Assembly: GCA_019638835.1 (NCBI GenBank)
Contig: JAHBTC010000008.1
Location: forward strand, 1 to 46,477
DNA: 46,477 bases
Direction: 5' to 3'
Source: Fimbriimonadaceae bacterium
GTDB lineage: Bacteria; Armatimonadota; Fimbriimonadia; Fimbriimonadales; Fimbriimonadaceae
The notes beneath the pieces were generated by a model. It made no database searches and was not told the DNA's origin. It was given only the letters and a program-made list of their open reading frames with translations. Numbering within the stretch: the stretch's first letter is position 1; every line of letters begins with the position of its first letter. The position numbers were made by a program, and so were the translations under genes. Shown piece after piece: positions 40,038 through 46,477 of the stretch.

Positions 40038-41261
40038 ATGCTTGCGCTCGTTTCAGCGGCACTGGTTATTGGTCAGAATTCACCTCAGCTTCCTGCGCCA
40101 AATGTCGATTATTTTCGCGACGAGCACAACGCATTCGCCGCTCTACCTCCGCAGGATTTAGGCGTTAGCAATGTTGCCAGACTCCATAGTGCTACCAAGA
40201 GCTATGCACTCATCTCTTGTTACGATGAAATCAACTTGAGTCCCTTCCTGCAATTGGAATCGATGCCGCAAACGCAGTTCATTCTTAGCCACCGCTTACG
40301 GCACAAAGTAGAAATTCCTTCCGCAGAGAACCACGAACCCTATGACAGACTTCTCGAGTTGCATAGTATGGCCGTGATCTCAACAGCCGGACCCGTTCGC
40401 GAGTACGCAATCCTTGCCACCGAGCCTGGATCTGTTTTTCGGCGGCTTGGAGTCCTTTCTTCCCCGCCCGTTGAGAGCCCAGACGGCAGACTCGCAATGA
40501 TTCGCGATGGGATGTTATGGTTCGTGTCTCCGACTGCCGAAGACGAGAGTGTTCCGTTACCAGACAACGCCGTGCGGCTTTCGAATCGACAATCAGGTTC
40601 CATTGTTGCAATGAGTGCTCGAAGTGAAGTGAAGTGGGAATATCTTCCAACTAGCAAGTCATTCAAAGATATCACGGAGGAATACAACCTTGAAGTCAAG
40701 CGGAGTATTCATGAACTACTGTTGAGGCTTGCGACGAGCAGTTTTCGGGTTGCCGAGAAGCCGATCTTCGGCGAGCAACCCAGAACCGAGTGGTGGATCC
40801 TGCCTCGATATGGAATGAGTGTTGATCAACTGCGGTCACTTATGCCACACGAACGACCTGCCGGTGCGGTTATTGCCGCCGACGCCGACCATGCGATCTT
40901 CGCCTCCCCCGAGTTGATCCTGATTCTCCGGGATCAAAGACTGATTGATAGGCGGATCGTTCCGGTGCCGGTGGAATTCTATTCCAGATACGTGCGCAAC
41001 AGGATTCAATACGACGCTCTTTGGCGCGCCGGGATTGCCGCAACCGAGATGCGAAACTTTCGCCTCTTAAACAACCGATGGCCGACGGGAACAGAGTGGG
41101 AGCAACAGATTGTTAAGAAGATCATTGGTTATCCGATGTCTGATCTTGTTGTAGTTCCGATAGGGCAACGCACCAATGAGTTGGCATATATCAAGACTGC
41201 TTATGGCATTGCATCCATTGATACGGAAGGCGTGGCAACTTGGCAGGAGGTAATTCCGTAG
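40038..41261 (+). CDS. Secreted paralogue 1 with diverged pilin-like C-terminal module
   Basis: 407 residues. Signal peptide about 1-14. The family N-terminus reads NVDYFRDEHNAFAALPPQDLGVSNVARL. The middle is beta-rich, followed by VDQLRSLMPHERPAGAV and LILILRDQRLIDRRIV. The C-terminus (IAATEMRNFRLLNNRWPTGTEW to TAYGIASIDTEGVATWQEV) aligns with the ends of the next two proteins but has lost the YAADYD part. I know of no assigned function. It heads a tight cluster of three paralogues. Confidence 0.7.
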   Translation: MLALVSAALVIGQNSPQLPAPNVDYFRDEHNAFAALPPQDLGVSNVARLHSATKSYALISCYDEINLSPFLQLESMPQTQFILSHRLRHKVEIPSAENHEPYDRLLELHSMAVISTAGPVREYAILATEPGSVFRRLGVLSSPPVESPDGRLAMIRDGMLWFVSPTAEDESVPLPDNAVRLSNRQSGSIVAMSARSEVKWEYLPTSKSFKDITEEYNLEVKRSIHELLLRLATSSFRVAEKPIFGEQPRTEWWILPRYGMSVDQLRSLMPHERPAGAVIAADADHAIFASPELILILRDQRLIDRRIVPVPVEFYSRYVRNRIQYDALWRAGIAATEMRNFRLLNNRWPTGTEWEQQIVKKIIGYPMSDLVVVPIGQRTNELAYIKTAYGIASIDTEGVATWQEVIP

Positions 41262-41263
41262 AC

Positions 41264-42559
41264 ATGAGGTTATTAATCCTGCCAATCGTGGTGTTGTGTA
41301 CGGTATCTTCCGCGCAGCCAACGATTCCATTACCCGAGCCGGTGATGTTCCGGACCATCAACAAAGCTTATAAATTACTTCCAATTGAAGACTTGGGTCT
41401 AGCAGGTGTATTCGGTGCTCAAGTACTGAACTCAAGAACGATTTTAGTGTCCACTCGGCAAAGCGGCGGATTGCGTTCGACTCCGGAGCAGCCTGCGAGC
41501 GCAGGTGAAGTTCAGATGGCTCTGTTTGACATCAATACGCGCCGCCGAGTTGTTCCCAGCGGGGACGGGTTTGACGCCCAGCAACCCTTCTACGTTGATT
41601 CGTCTGATCATGAATCGGCGATCATCATCACCAAGCCACTGATGGGCGAATCCGTTGGGAGATTCTGGTTGCACCTCGGCACAGGTCGGGTCACCTTGAT
41701 TCCTGGTACCGTCAGACAACCCATCGTCCTTCCTGGAACCCGCCTACTCGATGTTGGTCGCGAAGAAGTAGTCGTTTATGACAGTCGCGGCGCAGAGATT
41801 GCGCGGCACGCGATTGCCGTCAACACATACTTTTCCCGAACGGGAAACCAAGCCGACGAAATTCTTTTGATCGAACGAGGCCCTGACCGCGCCGACTCGG
41901 AGATCTATCTCCTGAATATCAAGAGCGGAGCACGCCGATACCTGAACCAAGAGCAAGTTATCGCTGAGTTCAAACAAGAGAATCCACTTCCGTATTCCCT
42001 TCTGCCGGTTGCCGTACCGGCAGCCACATTCCCGGCAATGACAATGGGCTGGAATCTGACGCCACGTGATCGAGTCGTTCGCCAGATAGCGCTGCCAAGT
42101 AGCGAAATCCCAAAGCCGCATGAGATCCCCCGCAGTTGCCTGATTGCGCTGGGCGCCCAGCGTGCGGAGTTCATGACTCAGACGACGGTCCTGATCACTC
42201 GTGATGAACGCCTGGCGATTCAACGAATTGAGGAAGCGTCGCTTGGGGAATATGAACTCTTCGTCCGGCGACAAGTGCAGAACGAAGCGATGATGTCAGC
42301 CAAGATGGCCGCTACGGCGGCTCATATCTATGCGGCTGATCATGACGGCCAGTTTCCACCCAGCGGCGACTTCGTAGAAGCCCTCGCTCCATACACCAAA
42401 GACCGGACTGTGCTTGACGGTATGACATTCACCTTCAATGGTGAGAACATCAACGAGATTCAGTCGCCTGCTGACACTGTGATCGGCTGGCGAGACACCG
42501 CGTATGGTCGCGCAATTGCTTATGCCGACGGAAGCGTTCGATGGAGAGCCAACCCATGA
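41264..42559 (+). CDS. Secreted paralogue 2 with pilin-like C-terminal module
   Basis: 431 residues. Signal peptide 1-17 (MRLLILPIVVLCTVSSA). The family start is MFRTINKAYKLLPIEDLGLAGV. The middle beta-rich region contains short repeats that could form a propeller. The C-terminal 100 residues are AAHIYAADHDGQFPPSGDF, GENINEIQSPADTVIGW and AYADGSVRWRANP. This is the pattern of the globular end of Armatimonadota/Planctomycete prepilins (MYAQDYDE...ADTI...FADGHVKW), but there is no type III signal or pilin helix. AGGAGG lies 14 nt upstream; overlaps the next gene as ATGA. Confidence 0.7.
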   Translation: MRLLILPIVVLCTVSSAQPTIPLPEPVMFRTINKAYKLLPIEDLGLAGVFGAQVLNSRTILVSTRQSGGLRSTPEQPASAGEVQMALFDINTRRRVVPSGDGFDAQQPFYVDSSDHESAIIITKPLMGESVGRFWLHLGTGRVTLIPGTVRQPIVLPGTRLLDVGREEVVVYDSRGAEIARHAIAVNTYFSRTGNQADEILLIERGPDRADSEIYLLNIKSGARRYLNQEQVIAEFKQENPLPYSLLPVAVPAATFPAMTMGWNLTPRDRVVRQIALPSSEIPKPHEIPRSCLIALGAQRAEFMTQTTVLITRDERLAIQRIEEASLGEYELFVRRQVQNEAMMSAKMAATAAHIYAADHDGQFPPSGDFVEALAPYTKDRTVLDGMTFTFNGENINEIQSPADTVIGWRDTAYGRAIAYADGSVRWRANP

Positions 42560-43866
42560 GAAACCTGCTCTTACTACTTGCCGGGGCAACCCTAGCGCTC
42601 ACGCCGGCGCAGACTGGCATTAATCCGTTCGCCGCATATTTCCGGGACGCGGAGGCCGCTTACGCACTCTTGCCTCCCGTGGATTTAGGATTTGACAACG
42701 TCGCCGGAATTCAACCAATCGGGAAGAAACTCTTCGTATTCCAGTTTGACTCGCGAGAACCTTTTCTTGATGTGCCGGTTCCGGAAACTCAAGGTGTCTT
42801 GCGAGCATCAATTTACGACCCCGTTTCTCGACGGAAGACAGCGATCACCGGCATCCCATTCGAAACCATGAACTTCGAAGTCGTGAGTCTGGGCCAGTCT
42901 ATCGCTGTACTCAAATGGATCAATGTGATCGAGGGAGAATGGACAACGATCACGTTCCTCCTATCACTCGACAGCGGAAGGGGACAACGCATCAATCATC
43001 CGCAGATCGAGGTTGCAGAGATTTCTGCCTCGGGTCGGCTTCTCGCCCTCGTTTCACAGATGAAGATCTACGTCTACGATATGCAAGGAAACCTCGTTCG
43101 GGAACGAGGGATTGAGGGCCTCACCTTCCCGATCTATGGGAGTCGAGAGGGGCTTGTGATTATGGGTCGCGAAGGGCCACGCGGTCCAATGAAAGTCTTG
43201 CGCTATGACGTGGACAACGATCGGTTCACTGAAGTTGAACCCGAGCAGATCAACCAAAGATTCACCACAACCCAAGCCGACGAAGGGGAGCGGAACGGAT
43301 TCTTTGTGAATGCCATGCCTCACAGTTCAGACTTCCTGGACGGGGATGCAGGTGGCCTCGTGCGCATCGGCACTTATCTCGCCGCCCGACAACTTGAATC
43401 AAACGAACCTCGTTCACCGCTCCCTCATGAAAGGCCCCGATTCGCGACCGTTACCGGCGGGGCGAGCAATGTTCTTCTGTTCAATGACGATCGGATTCTC
43501 ATTCTGCAGAGTCGCCGCCTTCTCGAACGTAAGATTGAAGAAGTTGATCTCGACCAGTATAAGATTGCGGTTGTCGAGGACGTCAAACGAAAGGCGATGG
43601 GGCAAGCCAAGCAACTGGGAACGGCCGCCCACATCTACGCTGCTGATTACGATGATCACTTTCCGATGAGCGGGGACTGGCAGAGCATGCTCGATCCTTA
43701 CAGTCGAAATCGAAGCATTTTTGATAACGCGGTCATCACTACCAATGGCGAGAACATCTCGGAGATTGATCGGATATGTGAGTTCGTAATGGGTTGGGTG
43801 CAGACGCCTTATGGTCGCGCCGTGATTCGGGGTGACTCCAGCGTCCGGTGGATTCCGAATCCCTAG
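42556..43866 (+). CDS. Secreted paralogue 3 with pilin-like C-terminal module
   Basis: 436 residues. Signal peptide about 1-19 (MRNLLLLLAGATLALTPAQ). Family start YFRDAEAAYALLPPVDLGFDNVAGIQ. The middle contains LIMGREGPRGPMKVLRYDVDNDRF, a beta-blade-like unit. The C-terminal module reads GTAAHIYAADYDDHFPMSGDW, ISEIDRICEFVMGW and YGRAVIRGDSSVRWIPNP, close to paralogue 2. LPHERPRFATV is shared with paralogue 1. Start chosen at the ATGA overlap. Its stop shares CTAG with DAHP synthase. Confidence 0.7.
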   Translation: MRNLLLLLAGATLALTPAQTGINPFAAYFRDAEAAYALLPPVDLGFDNVAGIQPIGKKLFVFQFDSREPFLDVPVPETQGVLRASIYDPVSRRKTAITGIPFETMNFEVVSLGQSIAVLKWINVIEGEWTTITFLLSLDSGRGQRINHPQIEVAEISASGRLLALVSQMKIYVYDMQGNLVRERGIEGLTFPIYGSREGLVIMGREGPRGPMKVLRYDVDNDRFTEVEPEQINQRFTTTQADEGERNGFFVNAMPHSSDFLDGDAGGLVRIGTYLAARQLESNEPRSPLPHERPRFATVTGGASNVLLFNDDRILILQSRRLLERKIEEVDLDQYKIAVVEDVKRKAMGQAKQLGTAAHIYAADYDDHFPMSGDWQSMLDPYSRNRSIFDNAVITTNGENISEIDRICEFVMGWVQTPYGRAVIRGDSSVRWIPNP

Positions 43867-44891
43867 AGAGTCCGCTGAGCGAACGGCGCAAGAACCCGCA
43901 AATCGTCCATGAGGGCACTAAACTGGTCGGGGTCAAGAGTTTGGCTCCCGTCGCTAAGGGCTTCATTCGGATCGGGATGCACTTCAATCATCAACCCGTC
44001 GGCTCCCGCGATCATGGCTGCCTTAGCCATCGCAGGGACGAACTTCGCGACCCCAACCCCATGGCTCGGGTCAACGATGACGGGAAGATGAGACAGCGAT
44101 TTCAGGACAGGCACGGCGGCGAGATCTAATGTATTGCGCGTGAACGTGCGATCCATTGGCATAATGCCTCGCTCGCATAGGATCACGTCTGGACAGCCTT
44201 CGTTCAAAACATATTCTGCCGCCAACAAAAACTCTTCAATTGTTGCGGAAGGTCCACGCTTAAGGAATACGGGTTTCCCACTCTTGCCGGCTTCGATCAA
44301 GAGAGGGAAATTTTGCATACTTCTCGCTCCAATCTGCAAGAGATCAACGTGTTCAGCAACCGCGCCCACCATATCAGCACTCATGACCTCTGTGATGGAG
44401 GCCAATCCGGTTTCGGTCGAAACCTGCTTTATGATCTCCAGACCCTCCATCTTCAGTCCCTGAAATGAGTAGGGAGATGTCCGAGGCTTGAACGCACCTC
44501 CGCGTATGATTTTTGCGCCTGCTCTTTTGACCGCCTGGGCGGCGGCAAGATATTGCTCGTAAGATTCCACGCTACACGGGCCCGCCATGACGGTAAAACT
44601 TCCCGGCCCAATTCGCTGCGATCCTGCCTTGACGACCGTTGGTTCACGGTGATACTCCCAGCTAGCCAGTTTGTAACTGTGGCTCGTCTGGGTGATCTTG
44701 TTCACCCCCTCAAGTCGTCCGATGATGCTCTCAAGCGTCATGCGCTCATCAGTGGAAAGCGCGGCCGGGATGCCGATCGCGGTTCGGCCTTCGCCTGGCA
44801 TGACAAGGGGCTCATAACCTTTCGCTCGGACAGCATCGGCTACGGCTTGCACCTGGGCTTCCGTGGCCCCCATCTGCATGACGACAATCAT
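43863..44891 (-). CDS. aroF: 3-deoxy-7-phosphoheptulonate synthase, type I-beta
   Basis: 342 residues. An N-terminal ferredoxin/ACT-like regulatory domain (about 1-70, MIVVMQMGATEAQVQAVADAV) is joined to a KDO8PS-like barrel: VMAGPCSVESYEQYLAAAQAVK, IIRGGAFKPRTSPYSFQGL, FLKRGPSATIEEFLLAAEYVLNEG, VIVDPSHGVGV and MIEVHPDPNEALSDG. It condenses phosphoenolpyruvate and erythrose-4-P, the first step of the shikimate pathway. In related enzymes the N-terminal domain gives Tyr/Phe feedback. The block RGIMPMDRTFTRNTLDL differs from the more usual RGIRTFE. A TACGCT box lies 9 nt before the ATG. Confidence 0.95.
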   Translation of the reverse strand: MIVVMQMGATEAQVQAVADAVRAKGYEPLVMPGEGRTAIGIPAALSTDERMTLESIIGRLEGVNKITQTSHSYKLASWEYHREPTVVKAGSQRIGPGSFTVMAGPCSVESYEQYLAAAQAVKRAGAKIIRGGAFKPRTSPYSFQGLKMEGLEIIKQVSTETGLASITEVMSADMVGAVAEHVDLLQIGARSMQNFPLLIEAGKSGKPVFLKRGPSATIEEFLLAAEYVLNEGCPDVILCERGIMPMDRTFTRNTLDLAAVPVLKSLSHLPVIVDPSHGVGVAKFVPAMAKAAMIAGADGLMIEVHPDPNEALSDGSQTLDPDQFSALMDDLRVLAPFAQRTL

Positions 44892-44933
44892 CGAGGCTTC
44901 AGCGTACCGCCGCCGTTACGATGGCCCGAAAAG

Positions 44934-46477
44934 TCAGGTGTTCTGACTCAGGGACCGTAAGAGTCGGATCGTTCCCAATTTCTCCAAGGGCTGATTCTTT
45001 GACGGGCACTTCGGGGAAAGCAAGCAACGTGGGCAACCGTCCGTGCAGTCACATTCGCGAATCGTGTCGAATGCGGCACGTGCCCAGCGATCTCGAGCAG
45101 CGTAGAGTGCCTCGGCCAGGCCGACTCCACCGGGGACGGTGTCGAAAACCGTAACTGTTGGAGCGCCAGCGAACGGATCGAAGGCAAACCAACCCGATCC
45201 TAAGTCATTGCGATCGCATCCCGCGAATCCTGGTGCAAGGGCAGATAGTAGATGCTCCGCGCCATGAACGGACTCCGGCCCCGCTTCGGCGGGCAGTGAG
45301 ACGGAAACCGCCAAAGTGCTAAACGTATCGGCAGGGGCATTGAGGACGAGTTGGTCAATGACTTCACCGCCCCATGTACGCCGCTCATACCCGACAACTC
45401 GACTTGTGACTTCCACCCCTACAAGTGCCCAGGGTCCGGATTCTTCTAGCGTGATGTTGCGGACAACCAGTGTCTCATCTAGTGACATCGTCGAATAGCC
45501 CGGATCGTCTAGTCGCAGCCATGCCTCTCCTCTCTCTACATCGAGTGACTCAACCACGAATGATGTTCCGCGATGGAGATACACCGCCCCCGGAAACACT
45601 TCGTGCCATGCTCTCGGCCCATCCACTGTGCCAATGATTTCTTTGCCGACGCGGAGAACGATTTGTCCGTGTCCTGCCCCGCGCAGATTGATCCTTGATG
45701 CGGGAGAGCGGTGTGCCATCCATACGTAAAGGCCCGCGCTGGCTGATAGTTCTCCGGCCTCCACCATTTGCTGAGGTATCTCGACAGCCGTGCCCCATTC
45801 CTTGGCCTCCAAGGGCCGAAATGGCCTTTCGTGTGCTAAGCAGCCGATCTGAGCGCGGGCGATGTGCGCGTTTGCAGGGTTCGACGGAGCGGGCTCCGGT
45901 GGCCCGAACAGGGCCGCGTCGGCCTGGCGGGCGATGTGAGTTTCCAGCGGATCCTCGTGCGCTAGAAAAATGGTTATCCCCGCGCGACCAGCCCGTCCCG
46001 CCCGCCCACTTTGTTGCCAGAATGCGGCCCGCGTACCCGGCCACCCGTTGACGATAACCGCATCTAAACCACCGATGTCCACGCCGAGTTCTAAGGCGTT
46101 TGTGCTGACCAGGCTACGTAACTCGCCCTTTTGAAATGCCTTCTCAAGACCGCGACGCTCAGAAGGCGTGTACCCAGATCGGTAAGCATCCAATACGCTC
46201 GGCTCTAATCCGCGTCCCTCGGCAACTTCCTTCGCTTTGCGGAGGACCATTTCCGTCGTGGATCGGGCCCGACAGAATGCAAGTGTCTTTGCACCTCGCT
46301 CCGCCAGATCCACCATGAGTCGGGCCGTCAAAAGGTTTGCGCCCACCTCACGTTCGACGGCTGGCTCAACGAGCACAAGAGTACGCGGCCCCTGTGGTGA
46401 GCCGTCTTTCTGCACGACAAATGGGCGTTTCCCCGTGAGCCTCTCCGCTGAGAATTCTGGTTCGGCAATCGTAGCGC
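44934..46477 (-). CDS. DEAD/DEAH-box helicase with DUF1998 (MrfA/YprA-like), 5' part outside window
   Basis: 514 codons are in the window and the frame is open to the edge, so the first part is missing. It begins near motif III (ATIAEPEFSAERLTG, compare SATI.NP). The helicase C-domain has TLAFCRARSTTEMVLRKA, YRSGYTPSERRGLEKAFQKGE, STNALELGVDIGGLDAVI and QQSGRAGRAGRAG. The end is a DUF1998 zinc site with four cysteines (CDCTDGCPRCLLSPKC). This is the order of Bacillus MrfA, which acts in repair of mitomycin-type lesions. No MrfB-like exonuclease is visible nearby. Confidence 0.9.
   Translation of the reverse strand, partial: ATIAEPEFSAERLTGKRPFVVQKDGSPQGPRTLVLVEPAVEREVGANLLTARLMVDLAERGAKTLAFCRARSTTEMVLRKAKEVAEGRGLEPSVLDAYRSGYTPSERRGLEKAFQKGELRSLVSTNALELGVDIGGLDAVIVNGWPGTRAAFWQQSGRAGRAGRAGITIFLAHEDPLETHIARQADAALFGPPEPAPSNPANAHIARAQIGCLAHERPFRPLEAKEWGTAVEIPQQMVEAGELSASAGLYVWMAHRSPASRINLRGAGHGQIVLRVGKEIIGTVDGPRAWHEVFPGAVYLHRGTSFVVESLDVERGEAWLRLDDPGYSTMSLDETLVVRNITLEESGPWALVGVEVTSRVVGYERRTWGGEVIDQLVLNAPADTFSTLAVSVSLPAEAGPESVHGAEHLLSALAPGFAGCDRNDLGSGWFAFDPFAGAPTVTVFDTVPGGVGLAEALYAARDRWARAAFDTIRECDCTDGCPRCLLSPKCPSKNQPLEKLGTIRLLRSLSQNT

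Noticed and set aside
1-46477. CRISPR arrays, insertion sequences, prophage or tRNA genes
   Set aside because: No spaced direct repeats, transposase motifs, phage structural genes or cloverleaf sequences were found by eye; the only long repeat is the carboxypeptidase tract.

Overview
The window reads as chromosomal DNA of a diderm, GC-rich, free-living bacterium. A Fimbriimonadia-like member of the Armatimonadota is my best guess. That rests on the pilin-type sequences, the outer-membrane-barrel-like protein and the gene combinations; there is no rRNA here to confirm it. Genes are tightly packed on both strands. Convergent neighbours often share or touch stop codons, and operon partners overlap by ATGA or TGATG. 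No tRNA, rRNA, insertion sequence, prophage or CRISPR array was seen.

Region by region. 1-500: a minus-strand unit of a secreted six-cysteine protein and a prepilin that runs off the edge. Its promoter spacer is a pure GA repeat. 640-2893: alpha/beta hydrolase, THUMP-like methyltransferase and a small cysteine-rich protein. 2890-6174: ATP-grasp ligase, DUF1801 protein and a solitary succinate dehydrogenase flavoprotein. 6301-8813: two tandem secreted M14 carboxypeptidases whose cores are almost identical in DNA. 8835-11854: folE2, two small membrane proteins and a Gfo/Idh/MocA oxidoreductase. 12043-15818: a J-domain/WD40 fusion, HD hydrolase, rpsF, ssb and a sugar-phosphate isomerase. 15815-18966: HAD phosphatase, GAF/PAS histidine kinase and a LON-domain protein. 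19223-21727: a nucleotidyltransferase/PMM-like fusion. 21791-25166: serS and a DprE1/DprE2-like pair. 25170-29282: an outer-membrane-like barrel, a selenocysteine-containing selD and a NatAB-type ABC exporter. 29292-35482: a large secreted protein, an AlkD-like repeat protein, a BamE-like lipoprotein, mutS and a holin-4-like membrane protein. 35488-38569: yvcK, gmk and coaBC. 38519-44891: a periplasmic-type protein, a methyltransferase, three tandem paralogues ending in a pilin-like module, and DAHP synthase. 44934-46477: the C-terminal part of an MrfA-like helicase.

The most notable observations are: (1) a consensus -35 and a -10 separated by exactly nine GA units, which looks like a phase-variable promoter for a secreted/pilin unit; (2) selD with an in-frame UGA at its catalytic position followed by a SECIS-like hairpin, which gene callers would truncate; (3) carboxypeptidase paralogues with a homogenised catalytic core but opposite charge (Asp versus Lys) at the specificity position; (4) three paralogues that carry the globular end of prepilins without the pilin N-terminus; (5) a J-domain fused to a WD40 propeller; (6) many start codons lying 5-11 nt behind a TANNNT box, which suggests common leaderless transcription.

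Themes across the genes: cell-surface and envelope sugar metabolism (sugar isomerase, nucleotidyltransferase fusion, DprE1/E2), secreted proteins and peptidases, translation and replication housekeeping (rpsF, ssb, serS, mutS, gmk, coaBC), and selenium use.
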